Assembly (NCBI GenBank): GCA_021784975.1
Contig: JAJYGU010000390.1
Coordinates: forward strand, 1-50,750
From: Planctomycetota bacterium
GTDB taxonomy: Bacteria > Planctomycetota > Planctomycetia > Pirellulales > Thermoguttaceae
Direction of reading: 5' to 3'
Length of the DNA: 50,750 nucleotides
Positions 25,606-33,517 of this stretch are shown here, piece by piece. A program made the position numbers and the translations under genes. Positions within the stretch are counted from its first letter, which is position 1. Each line of letters opens with the position of its first letter. The notes below the pieces were generated by a model, which saw only the letters and a program-made list of their open reading frames with translations, was not told the origin of the DNA and did not search any database.

Positions 25606-27069
25606 ATGCCGCCCGTGGCCGGTGAAAGGAACCGCGTCTTGAAGATCAACGGCTATCTGTTGGGTTGCGTGGTGGTGGCTGCCTTGGGCGGCTTGTTGTT
25701 TGGCTTCGACGCGGCCGTGGTTTCGGGGACCACCGAGGCGCTCAAGAAGGTCTTTCAACTGGAGGATTCCTGGCTGGGGCTGCCCGGCTCGTTCTGGCTC
25801 GGCTTTACCGTGGCCAGCGCCATGATCGGCACGATTGTCGGCTCGATCGCGGTCGGCCGGCCGACCGACCGCTTCGGGCGACGGACGGTGTTGATCGCCA
25901 TTGCCGCCTTGTACGTGATCTCGTCGTTGGGAACCGCTCTTCCGCGGCACTGGACGACCTTTCTGCTCTTTCGCTTCATGGGCGGGCTGGCGATCGGCGG
26001 GGCCTCGGTGGTCTCGCCCATGTACATCGCCGAGATTTCCCCGGCCGCCTATCGCGGACGGCTGGTGGCGGTTACCCAATTCAACATCGTCTTCGGTATC
26101 CTGCTGGCCTTCTTCTCCAACTACCTGATTGCCCAGATGGACCTCGGCGACAACGAGTGGCGATGGATGTTCGGCGTGGTGGCGGTCCCGTCGGCAATTT
26201 TCTTCTTGCTGCTGTTTGTCACCCCCAACAGTCCGCGCTGGCTGGTGGCCCAAGGGAGGACCGAGGAAGCCCGCCGCATCTTTCGGCGACTGGGGGCGGA
26301 CGACGTAGAAGGCGAGCTGGGCGACATCCGGGCCTCGCTCGACACGGCCCATCACAGCCTTCGCGAACCGTTCTTCCGCAAAAGCTATCGCACACCGATC
26401 CTGCTGGTGGTGGCCATCGCCGTGTTCAACCAGCTTTCCGGCATCAACGCGCTGATGTTCTACGCGCCGGCCATTTTCAGCATGGCTGGGGCGGACAAGA
26501 GCGCTGCCCTGTTGCAGGCGGTGGCCGTCGGCGGCACGAATCTGGTGTTCACCATCGCGGCCATGGCGATCATCGATCATTTTGGGCGGCGGCGGCTGAT
26601 GATCGTGGGTTCGATCGGCTACATCCTCAGCCTGGGGGCCACCGCCTGGGCGTTTTACAGCTACGGCGACGCCTTTGCGGCGGCTGCCGACGCCGTCCGC
26701 TCCGGCGCTGCGGTCCCCGCCAGCGTGGCGGCGGCCGCTTCTTCCGGGGCCCTGACGGTGTTGATCAGCCTGTTGGTGTTTATCGCCTCGCACGCCTTCG
26801 GCCAGGGGGCGGTGATCTGGGTGTTCATCAGCGAGATTTTTCCCAATCGCGTGCGGGCGCGAGGGCAGGCCCTGGGCAGCTTCACCCACTGGTTCATGGC
26901 CGCCGCCGTGACTTGGACCTTCCCCGTCTTCGCCAAGCTCTCGGGCGGGCATACCTTTGCCTTCTATACGGTGATGATGGTCTTGCAATTGCTGTGGGTA
27001 TGGTTCATCATGCCGGAGACCAAGGGCGCATCGCTGGAAGAGATTCAATGTAAACTGGGGATTGAGTGA
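25606..27069 (+). CDS. MFS sugar porter family transporter
   Basis: 487 aa with 12 predicted TM segments. Sugar-porter signatures are GGLLFGFDAAVVSGTTEAL (TM1), VGRPTDRFGRRTVL (loop 2-3 motif), GLAIGGASVVSPMYIAEISP (TM4), QLSGINALMFYAPAIF (TM7, with the Q-x-S-G-I-N sugar-binding motif), DHFGRRRLMIVGS, and the terminal PETKGASLEEIQ. These are typical of XylE/GLUT-type sugar:H+ symporters and uniporters. The ATG at 25606 is used; a TTG at 25639 preceded by GAAAGGA is an alternative that removes 11 residues. It lies 17 bp after the GH20-like gene, so uptake of the released sugar is a plausible role. Confidence 0.92.
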   Translation: MPPVAGERNRVLKINGYLLGCVVVAALGGLLFGFDAAVVSGTTEALKKVFQLEDSWLGLPGSFWLGFTVASAMIGTIVGSIAVGRPTDRFGRRTVLIAIAALYVISSLGTALPRHWTTFLLFRFMGGLAIGGASVVSPMYIAEISPAAYRGRLVAVTQFNIVFGILLAFFSNYLIAQMDLGDNEWRWMFGVVAVPSAIFFLLLFVTPNSPRWLVAQGRTEEARRIFRRLGADDVEGELGDIRASLDTAHHSLREPFFRKSYRTPILLVVAIAVFNQLSGINALMFYAPAIFSMAGADKSAALLQAVAVGGTNLVFTIAAMAIIDHFGRRRLMIVGSIGYILSLGATAWAFYSYGDAFAAAADAVRSGAAVPASVAAAASSGALTVLISLLVFIASHAFGQGAVIWVFISEIFPNRVRARGQALGSFTHWFMAAAVTWTFPVFAKLSGGHTFAFYTVMMVLQLLWVWFIMPETKGASLEEIQCKLGIE

Positions 27070-27094
27070 CCGCTTTTGCCAAGGAGAACCAACC

Positions 27095-28147
27095 ATGAAC
27101 GAAACTTCAACCACCCGCCGCGACTTCTTGAAAACCGCCTCGGCGGCGGTGGCGGGCGTCTCAGTAGCCTCGCTGGCCGCGGCCCAGCCGGCCGACACCG
27201 CCAAGATCCTCAACTACAACCCGAAGATGGGCTACCGGCCGTTGGGCAGCACGGGGTTCATGATCTCGGAGATTGCCCTGGGCGGACACGGCGGCCGAAC
27301 GCCTGAGGATCGCGTGCCGGTCCTCGAGCGGGCCGTCGAGCTTGGCATGAACTATGTGGACAACAACATGGCGAGCGAGTGCGAGATGTACGGGGCGGCC
27401 ATGGCCAAGTCGTCGGCTGCCCAACGCGACAAGTGGTTCATCGGCTTTGCTTCGTGGCCCGAAAAGATCACCAGCGAGTACGAGGACCAGTTGACGCCCC
27501 AGGGCATGATGAAGAACATCGAGGCCCGGCTCAAGACCTACCGCACCGAGATGCTCGACATGTGGCGGCCAGTCGGGGCGACCTGGGGCGAGGGGCAGAC
27601 CAAGATCGCCACCCTGTTGATGGTCAACCGCAAGGCGCTCGACATGGTGGTCTCGGTGTTTGAAAAGGCCAAGCGGCAGGGGAAGGTTCGTTTTTTGGGC
27701 GTATCGGCGCACAACCCCAAAGTTTTTCGCCGCGTGCTGCAAGAGTACCCCCAGTTCTCGGTGATTATCTTCCCGTACCTGTTCCTCACCGAAGAGTTCG
27801 GCGGCGACAGCCTCTTGAAGCTGGCGGACGAAAAGAAGGTGGGCGTGATCGGGCTCAAACCGTTCGGCGCCGGCACCACTTTCGGCGTCAAGCCGCAGCA
27901 GATCCATGGCAGAGTCGACCGGCGGGCACACGTGCTGCTAAAGGAGATGCTCAAGGAGCGGCGGATTTCGGCAGTCATCCCCGGCGTGAACATCCCCCAC
28001 CAACTCGACGAAAACGCAAAAGGCTCCCACGAAAAAGGCAAGCCGGCCAGCGACGCGGAAAAGCAGGCCCTGCTGGAATGCACCCGGAACTACCACGCCC
28101 ACCTCACTCCGAACTATCAGTGGCTGCACCAATGGGAACGCGTCTAA
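27095..28147 (+). CDS. TAT-exported aldo/keto reductase-like protein
   Basis: 350 aa. The ATG at 27095 follows AAGGAGAACCAACC. The N-terminus (TTRRDFLKTASAAVAGVSVA) is a twin-arginine signal. The mature part has an aldo/keto reductase barrel: YRPLGSTGFMISEIALGGHG, LERAVELGMNYVDNNMASEC, VRFLGVSAHNPKVFRRVLQE, GVIGLKPFGAGTTFGVKP, RRISAVIPGVNIPHQLDENA. The catalytic Asp-Tyr region reads VDNNMASECEMYG. The strand normally bearing the catalytic His reads LDMWRPVGATWG, so that His is missing. It may be a non-standard oxidoreductase. The cytochrome gene downstream overlaps its 3' end. Confidence 0.87.
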   Translation: MNETSTTRRDFLKTASAAVAGVSVASLAAAQPADTAKILNYNPKMGYRPLGSTGFMISEIALGGHGGRTPEDRVPVLERAVELGMNYVDNNMASECEMYGAAMAKSSAAQRDKWFIGFASWPEKITSEYEDQLTPQGMMKNIEARLKTYRTEMLDMWRPVGATWGEGQTKIATLLMVNRKALDMVVSVFEKAKRQGKVRFLGVSAHNPKVFRRVLQEYPQFSVIIFPYLFLTEEFGGDSLLKLADEKKVGVIGLKPFGAGTTFGVKPQQIHGRVDRRAHVLLKEMLKERRISAVIPGVNIPHQLDENAKGSHEKGKPASDAEKQALLECTRNYHAHLTPNYQWLHQWERV

Positions 28148-28728
28148 GAGGGTGTCCAATCCCCGGAGCGCGGGCGTCTCGCCCGCCCTGCCGTCGGCAG
28201 AGCCGTCAACGTATTAGGCCGCCATCTGTCAGCCGTGCATTCGGCGCGACGGCGGTCGGCCTGGCCGTTCTGGCCGTCGTGGCGACTGCCCTCTGGGCCG
28301 GAGGTATCACCTCCGCACGCGCTGAAAAAACGGCCGGCAGGAAACCTACCATGGCTGCCGTCCCGCCGGATGAAGATGCCATCGATCCTCTCGGGGCGAA
28401 TGCGGCCTGCTACGTGTGCCACATGACCTTTGTCAAGGAGGAATTGGCCAAGGTCCACCTCAAGGCGAAGGTAGGCTGCATCCAGTGTCACGGCCTAAGC
28501 GCCAAACACGCCAACGACGAAAACATCGGCGCCACCAAGCCGGATATCACCTTCAAGCGTGAGCAGGTCGACGCCTCCTGCGCAAAATGCCACCAAACGC
28601 ACGATGCGCCGGCCCAAAAAGTCGTCGCCCGTTTCGTCGAGCGGCACCTGGCAGCCAATAAGCCGCCCATCTGCACCGATTGCCACGGCCAGCACAAAAT
28701 CGCCCGGGCAGCGGAGAAGAAACCATGA
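28132..28728 (+). CDS. Membrane-anchored tetraheme cytochrome c
   Basis: 198 aa from the ATG at 28132, which lies within the end of the reductase gene; no other standard start precedes the signal anchor, so the exact start is uncertain. The first about 33 codons include an inserted hairpin repeat. An uncleaved or cleaved TM helix follows (AVGLAVLAVVATALWAGGI). Four CXXCH heme motifs are seen: CYVCH, CIQCH, CAKCH and CTDCH. This resembles small NapC/NrfH-like or cytochrome c3-like electron carriers at the outer face of the inner membrane. Partner enzymes are not identified; co-transcription with the TAT-exported reductase is possible. Its stop overlaps the start of a broken glpF. Confidence 0.85.
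   Translation: MGTRLRGCPIPGARASRPPCRRQSRQRIRPPSVSRAFGATAVGLAVLAVVATALWAGGITSARAEKTAGRKPTMAAVPPDEDAIDPLGANAACYVCHMTFVKEELAKVHLKAKVGCIQCHGLSAKHANDENIGATKPDITFKREQVDASCAKCHQTHDAPAQKVVARFVERHLAANKPPICTDCHGQHKIARAAEKKP
28158..28185. repeat. Hairpin repeat GCGGGCGTCTCGCCCGC
   Basis: A perfect 7-bp stem (GCGGGCG/CGCCCGC) with a TCT loop at about 28167-28183, flanked by CCCGGAG and CCTG. This motif resembles small dispersed repeats of high-GC bacteria. It falls in the presumed N-terminal codons of the cytochrome gene. Confidence 0.5.
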
Positions 28729-28880
28729 CGCCCTTCTCCGGCGAGATTCTGGGCACGATGCTGCTGTTGCTGTTGGGCGACGGCACGGTCGCCAACGTTG
28801 TCTTGGCTACCCTGCGCCACCCGGATTGCCAAACAATCAGGGCCGGCGGCCCACGGCAGAAACTCTGGAAAACACATTGA
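28725..28880 (+). pseudogene. glpF: Truncated remnant of an aquaglyceroporin gene (glpF, MIP family)
   Basis: ATG at 28725 with GGAGAAGAAACC upstream; a 51-codon frame ends at 28880. The first 25 residues (MTPFSGEILGTMLLLLLGDG then TVANVVL) match TM1 of MIP-family glycerol facilitators in which G-E-x-x-G-T and G-D-G-V-V-A-N-V-V-L are conserved. After that the homology stops abruptly (ATLRHPDCQTIRAGG), and no NPA motif or further TM helix is found in any frame before the next gene at 28989. A working protein would need about 240 more residues. The start codon overlaps the cytochrome stop, so the original gene was probably in the same operon. Confidence 0.7.
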
Positions 28881-28988
28881 ACCTTGCGGACGCAACCTGC
28901 GGCTTCTACCTTGGAGTTGGCGCATGCCGTGGCTCAGACTTCGGTAACTAAGGGGTGCAAGTCTTCGTCAATAAGCGCTCCGGTCCCC

Positions 28989-29882
28989 CTATCTCGCACG
29001 CAATTGCGCCAGCGTGCCCAGCCCGTAGTAGGTGTACTCTACGTCGGCGGCGTCGTCGCCGGGGCAGGCCAGGAAACCTCCGCCGCTTTGGCTGGTTTCG
29101 CGCACGAATCGGGCTGTGCCCGGCATGTCGACGGTATCGAGTCCGTCGAGGGCGGCTAGTGTTGTCAGGCCGGTGAAGGTGGAGAGCAGGTCGCCGGTCG
29201 GCGCGCCGGCGTGGGCCTTCAGGCCGCCGTCAGGGCTTTGCACACTGCTAAGAAAGCCGATCACCTGGGTGCGGTGACTGGAACACAGCGCATCGCGCAT
29301 AGTCAAGAAGGCGACGGCCGCGGCCGTGGCGTTGGTCTGCGACGCCGGCTGGCCGTCTAGTTCGGCAAAGCCGCCGTCGGCCCGACCGAGTGCCTCCACC
29401 GCCTGGATCGCGCCGTCGACGCCCGGCATGGGCTCGCCCAGCATCTGAAAGCACAGCGCCCCGAAAAACGTATAGTAGGCGCTCGTGCGCGAATCGCCGG
29501 GCCACCGAGTTAGCCCCCCGCCGGGCAGCAAATACCCGCGAAGCACCTCCAACACGCCCTGCCGGTCGAGCGACACTCGACCCGCTCCCAACGTGCGACC
29601 CACATTCAGGAGGCTGAATGCGTCCACGAGGTTTCGGGGGCAGCCGGTGTGCCGGCCCAGATAGTTTGTTGCCCGGTCGAAGGCCGGATCGTCGGGCGCC
29701 AGAATCGCGAGGCTCCGCAGGGCGAAGTCGGTATAGTACAGGTCGCTGCCGCCTTGGCGACCGCGAAATCCGCCGTCGGACTGCTGGCACTCCGTCACGA
29801 AGCGGACCTGGGCGCCGACAAATTCATCGCTCAAGCCTTGCAGACCGAGGCGGATCGCCTCATCCAGCAGATCGAGATACAT
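28989..29882 (-). CDS. Prenyltransferase/squalene-cyclase repeat protein (beta-subunit-like)
   Basis: 297 aa; ATG at 29882, 4 bp after the upstream stop. The whole protein is an alpha/alpha toroid built of repeats such as VTECQQSDGGFRGRQGGSDL, YYTDFALRSLAIL, ALGRADGGFAELDGQPASQT and SVQSPDGGLKAHAGAP. These look like prenyltransferase beta subunits and squalene oxidase repeats. In Rab geranylgeranyl transferase the zinc ligands come from D, C and H residues; here the final segment reads DVEYTYYGLGTLAQL, so the His ligand is not obvious. It may be a relative that binds or cyclises a prenyl chain without zinc. It is the last gene of a five-gene terpenoid-like operon. Confidence 0.82.
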   Translation of the reverse strand: MYLDLLDEAIRLGLQGLSDEFVGAQVRFVTECQQSDGGFRGRQGGSDLYYTDFALRSLAILAPDDPAFDRATNYLGRHTGCPRNLVDAFSLLNVGRTLGAGRVSLDRQGVLEVLRGYLLPGGGLTRWPGDSRTSAYYTFFGALCFQMLGEPMPGVDGAIQAVEALGRADGGFAELDGQPASQTNATAAAVAFLTMRDALCSSHRTQVIGFLSSVQSPDGGLKAHAGAPTGDLLSTFTGLTTLAALDGLDTVDMPGTARFVRETSQSGGGFLACPGDDAADVEYTYYGLGTLAQLRAR

Positions 29883-29886
29883 GCGT

Positions 29887-31683
29887 TCATTCCTGCAGAA
29901 TCATCCGCACGAAGAACTGCATCAGTTCTTGCAGGTCGGGCGTAGGAAACTCGGCGGCGGCGGCCAGGGCGCGGTCGCGCAACCTCGCGTACAACTGCTC
30001 AACCTTCGCCAGCGCGCCCGATTCGCAGTAGACCTGGTACACCTGGTCGAGCAACTCGTCGCTGGTCGAGTTCTCCATCAGCTCGGCCAGTTGCGCCAAC
30101 CGCGGTCCATGCCCGCCTTCCGTCGCGAAAATGTGCAACAGAGTGACACGGCCGGCGCGGGCGTCGAGGCCGCGATGCCGCTTGTTGTGTTGGTCTTCTT
30201 GCCAGTCATCGAGGTCGTTACGAACCTGGAACCCTTCGCCGAGATAGGTGGCAAAGCGGCGGAGGATCGTCGGGTCGACGTCCGCTTGGGCCGCCCGCAG
30301 CCCCGCATAGAGGGCCGCCTCGAAGGCCGGGGCCGTCTTCTGCGCGGCGGCCTGCATTGCTTGGGCCGCCGCATAGGGCGGCCGGTGATCCTGGCTTTGC
30401 AGTTCGGCTCCCTGCCCGCGGCACAGTTCCAAGTGGGCGCGCGAAAGCCGGTCGAGAATATCGCCACTGCAATCGGCCCCCAGCGGCACGCTTTGCCCGG
30501 CAATCAGCCGGTAGCCCAGGCCGATGAGGAAATCGCCGACGTTGATGGTCTGGGCCACGCCGTGAATGCGGTGCAGCGTGGGAAGGCCGTAGCGGTAGTG
30601 GTCGTTGTCTTCGATATCGTCGTGGACCAGCGAGGCCTTGTGCAAGGCTTCAATGGCTAAGGCGATGCGGCGGACCGCCACTGGCAGTCGCTCCGCCAGA
30701 TCGCTGCCCGGGTCCGCCTGCTCCAGAACGCCGGTTCCGTGTTTGGCCACCGCATAGGCTGCCAGGGTCACGAACGGCCGCAAGCGTTTGCCGCCCTCTT
30801 GGAGCCATTGCAAGGCTATCTCTTGAACCGTTGGCCCCAAGGGGGGCCGTCCCATTTCCACAGCCTCCTGCCGCGAAAATTGGGACAGTCCCCGTGAACC
30901 GTTACCAAGCTGCCCGGCTAATTCGGCAACCTCGATATAAGGCGCGAGCAGCTCGGCGAACGTCGGCTGGCGAAACATCCGACCGGTCTCGCGGAGCAGA
31001 CCGAGGTAGCTCCGCCGCGAGGTCGGCGTCAAGACCGCCGTCGGCGCGGACTGCGCCGCCAAGAGACTGCGAATCTGGCCGATTTCCGCTTCGGTGTCCT
31101 TGCAACCGTCTCTCAGCAACGGTACGGCGACGTGCGGGATGCCGAGCTCGACGACGCGTTGGAAGGATCGCTCCAGGGAATCGAGGCAGGCGACGCCGAG
31201 GATCGCATCCGCGTCCCCTTCCAACACGCGAAAAAGAACCGACGAGGTGCCTTCCGCCACGATCACCGAGTAGCCCAACTGCTCGGCTTCGGCCTTCAAG
31301 GCGTGGATCTCGCAACTGCCGCAGCCGGCGCAGTGCAGGCCCACGGAATCATAGCTGCCCGCGCACGCGGTCTGGTCGCGCAAGCAATGCGGCAGCAGGA
31401 ACAACCGGCGATGAAGGGCGACAGTCTCGAAGATCGGCAGCCAGAATTCGTTGCTGACCGCTACCATGGTGAAACCAAGTAGAGTCCGCGGCAGCTCCAA
31501 CCGCTGCAAAATCTCCTTGCCGATTTGCTCCAATCCCTCCCGCGACATGGGACGCGAGCGGTCCAGCCCGGCCGCTGCTCGGGCCGCGGCCGAGCGAATC
31601 GCCTGCCGCAGGGTGGCGCTTTCAGGAACGCGCTTGATCTCGTCGTGGCGGCGGTGAGCGGCTTTCAGAGGCTTAGAGGTCAT
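29887..31683 (-). CDS. DUF116-polyprenyl synthetase fusion protein
   Basis: 598 aa; ATG at 31683, overlapping the cyclase stop by 4 bases. Residues about 60-240 form a DUF116 domain with a Cys cluster (LLPHCLRDQTACAG; GLHCAGCGSC, Cys at 100, 107, 118, 121, 124) that could bind metal or an Fe-S cluster. Residues about 285-598 form a trans-polyprenyl diphosphate synthase: GGKRLRPF, first Asp-rich motif DDIED (355-359), GDFLIGLG, second Asp-rich motif NDLDD (489-493). Residues about 262-282 (GSRGLSQFSRQEA ... MGRPPLG) are translated from palindromic repeat copy B inserted in frame in the linker. It should make a C10-C40 isoprenyl diphosphate; the DUF116 role is unknown. Confidence 0.85.
   Translation of the reverse strand: MTSKPLKAAHRRHDEIKRVPESATLRQAIRSAAARAAAGLDRSRPMSREGLEQIGKEILQRLELPRTLLGFTMVAVSNEFWLPIFETVALHRRLFLLPHCLRDQTACAGSYDSVGLHCAGCGSCEIHALKAEAEQLGYSVIVAEGTSSVLFRVLEGDADAILGVACLDSLERSFQRVVELGIPHVAVPLLRDGCKDTEAEIGQIRSLLAAQSAPTAVLTPTSRRSYLGLLRETGRMFRQPTFAELLAPYIEVAELAGQLGNGSRGLSQFSRQEAVEMGRPPLGPTVQEIALQWLQEGGKRLRPFVTLAAYAVAKHGTGVLEQADPGSDLAERLPVAVRRIALAIEALHKASLVHDDIEDNDHYRYGLPTLHRIHGVAQTINVGDFLIGLGYRLIAGQSVPLGADCSGDILDRLSRAHLELCRGQGAELQSQDHRPPYAAAQAMQAAAQKTAPAFEAALYAGLRAAQADVDPTILRRFATYLGEGFQVRNDLDDWQEDQHNKRHRGLDARAGRVTLLHIFATEGGHGPRLAQLAELMENSTSDELLDQVYQVYCESGALAKVEQLYARLRDRALAAAAEFPTPDLQELMQFFVRMILQE
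30841..30893. repeat. Palindromic element, copy B, inside the DUF116-polyprenyl synthase gene
   Basis: Left arm GGGGGCCGTCCC, right arm GGGACAGTCCCC, with an imperfect inner stem around a TCCT loop. It lies wholly inside the coding sequence, in the linker between the two domains, and keeps the reading frame. Confidence 0.88.
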
Positions 31684-33044
31684 CTGCGGGTTGCTCTGCC
31701 AAGGGCCTCGATCGTCCAGATCAGCGGATACAGCCGTTCCGAGTACCAAAGCCGGGAAAAATACAGGCCGATGGCCGCCGGCCGGTCGCACCCCTGGCGG
31801 ACGTTTGCCACCAGGTACTTCACTCCTCGCGACACGCAGTGGCCGGCCGCCGGATTTTGCGGCCAACCGGCCAGGGCCGCCACGGCCAGCGCCGTCTCCT
31901 CGACCGATGACGCAATGCCGGTGGAGCCGCCCCAGCCGCCGTCGGCGTTTTGCGCGCGGCACAGATATTCTACGCCACCGGCCGCCTGGGCACCATTGCC
32001 GTCGACGATTTCCAAGGCCCGGAGCACCAATGAGGTGCCAATCACCGGATTGTGCTGACCCGGTGCGGCCTGGTTGCCAAACCAGAGCGGCAGCCAAGAG
32101 CCATCGGACTCTTGGACGCGGCCCAGATAGTCCCCTCCGCGGCGGAGTGCGCGCCGCAGCCGGGCGGTCGATACGCGGTGCGTAGAAGGGGACAGTCCCA
32201 TTTTTGCGGCATCCTGCCACAAAAATTGGGACCGTCCCCGGCGGTTGATACCACCCAGGGCGCGGAGCACGTGGGCCGTCACATCCGGGGCGCTGCGGTC
32301 GAAGAGGAGCTTTCCCCATCCACGGCAGAAGGTCGGCCAGCCGCCGTCGCGGTTTTGCAAGTTAAGCAGCCAGTTTACGCCGGCAACGGCGCCGGCGTGG
32401 TGCCCCAGTTCCGCCAGCGCGATCAGGGCCCCGGCCGTGTCATCCGCGTCGGGCACCCCGCCCGGCAGATGCGTCCATGCCCAGGCGCCCGCCGCCGCCT
32501 GCGTGTAGGGGTGCGCGGAGGCCGTTTGTCGAGCGGCGACCCATGGGCCGGTCGTAGGGCAATCAAGTTGTCCTAGCGATCCGGCCGCCGCCAGCGCGGT
32601 AACCGCCGATGTGGTCAGCCATACCGCCAGGTTCGTGTCGATCGGCCAACTGCCGTCGGCCCGCTGCGATTGGCGAAGGAATTGCAGGCAGCGGGCGGCT
32701 ACCGGCTGTTCCGGTCCGAATGACGAAACCAGGCCCATGGCGACGAAGCTGGTTAGCGGGGCCGCATCCAGGAATCCGCCATGTTCCGGCTGAATCTGCT
32801 GAAGCTTCGCCAAGGCCCGCGGCGTCGTCGCTCGCCGTAACGCGCGCAGCAAGCCACTGTGGGGCGGACCATGGTGGTGGATTGCCAGGCCAATGGCAAT
32901 CAGGGCCGGCAGGGCATAGCTGACCACGTGGAGCCGGAGCAGTCTATAGCACCAAGGCGGCAGCACCGACAACTCGAAGGGCAGGCCGGGAACCTCCGGC
33001 CAAGAAACCAACCCGGCCAGGGCGCAGTTCATCAAGATCGGCAC
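31680..33044 (-). CDS. shc: Squalene-hopene cyclase-like protein, C-terminal part (interrupted gene)
   Basis: 454 codons from a possible GTG restart at 33044. This part holds the catalytic DXDD motif (VPDADDTAGAL, residues 199-202) and QW-type repeats (QNRDGGWPTF, QESDGSWLPLW, QNADGGWGGS). Its start, VPILMNCALAGLVSW followed by LPFELS, is a conserved internal segment of squalene-hopene cyclases, not a natural N-terminus. It lies in the same frame as the upstream half (33066-33488), and a single TAG at 33066-33068 separates them. Residues about 267-286 (RGRSQFLWQDAAKMGLSPS) come from repeat copy C inserted in frame. An intact protein would cyclise squalene or another polyprene. Expression of the halves is uncertain. 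Confidence 0.8.
   Translation of the reverse strand: MPILMNCALAGLVSWPEVPGLPFELSVLPPWCYRLLRLHVVSYALPALIAIGLAIHHHGPPHSGLLRALRRATTPRALAKLQQIQPEHGGFLDAAPLTSFVAMGLVSSFGPEQPVAARCLQFLRQSQRADGSWPIDTNLAVWLTTSAVTALAAAGSLGQLDCPTTGPWVAARQTASAHPYTQAAAGAWAWTHLPGGVPDADDTAGALIALAELGHHAGAVAGVNWLLNLQNRDGGWPTFCRGWGKLLFDRSAPDVTAHVLRALGGINRRGRSQFLWQDAAKMGLSPSTHRVSTARLRRALRRGGDYLGRVQESDGSWLPLWFGNQAAPGQHNPVIGTSLVLRALEIVDGNGAQAAGGVEYLCRAQNADGGWGGSTGIASSVEETALAVAALAGWPQNPAAGHCVSRGVKYLVANVRQGCDRPAAIGLYFSRLWYSERLYPLIWTIEALGRATRR
32188..32239. repeat. Palindromic element, copy C, inside the cyclase gene
   Basis: Arms GGGGACAGTCCC and GGGACCGTCCCC, with inner stem TTTTTGCGGC / GCCACAAAAA around an ATCCT loop. It lies within the squalene-cyclase coding frame and adds about 20 codons without stopping the frame. 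Confidence 0.9.
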
Positions 33045-33065
33045 CGCAAACGTGCGATCGGCGCC

Positions 33066-33488
33066 CTAGGCGCGTTGAATTGCACAGGCAATCTCGCGGG
33101 CCGAAAGGGGAGAAGCACACTTGCACTGTGTGACCACGTACTCTTCGGCCCCCAGCTTCATGTCTGGCGCGGATGGGATGCGGAGCGCGCCTGCCAACCT
33201 CAAGGCGGCGAGGGCCAACAGCGTGGTCGCCAGGTTGCTGGGGCTATCAGTCGTGTCGCCCCAACCGCCGTCGGCGTTCTGATGCGCGGCCAGCCAGGCT
33301 ACGCCACTGCGGACGCCTTCGCGGTCGCTGTCCACTTTGGCCAGGGCGAGCGCGCTGATGGCGGTCGCGGTCGAAAGCGCCGACGAAGAAAGCTCCCCCT
33401 CCCAAAAGCCCTCGGGCCGCCGCGCCTCGATCAGCCGGCCGCAGAGGAATTGAAGCGTGTCGGCCATGACCGCCTGGAAGGTCAGCAT
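33066..33488 (-). pseudogene. shc: Squalene-hopene cyclase-like protein, N-terminal part ending at an in-frame TAG
   Basis: 140 residues from the ATG at 33488; the frame is open further upstream but then overlaps the radical SAM gene. It begins MLTFQAVMADTLQFLCGRLI and contains the cyclase-typical GFWEGELSSSALSTATAIS and repeat HQNADGGWGDTTDSPSN. It stops at ACAIQRA-TAG, and the next in-frame codons read GADRTFAVPILMNCALAG, which continues the family sequence without loss. In homologues a tyrosine is expected at the stop position (R-x-Y-G-x-D-R-T-F), so TAC/TAT to TAG is the simplest explanation. Gene entirely colinear otherwise: a recent nonsense mutation, a base-call error, or readthrough. 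Confidence 0.8.
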
Positions 33489-33517
33489 TTCGGACGCATT
33501 TGCGTTGGCAGGCGTGG

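Noticed and set aside
25450..27213. 587-codon open frame on the minus strand
   Set aside because: Antisense to the MFS sugar porter; the sequence is His/Arg/Gly-rich without motifs.
31684..32319. N-terminal 212 codons in frame with the DUF116-polyprenyl synthase
   Set aside because: They run out of frame over the cyclase gene and translate repeat copy C; the DUF116 fusion starts naturally at ATG 31683, which overlaps the cyclase stop.
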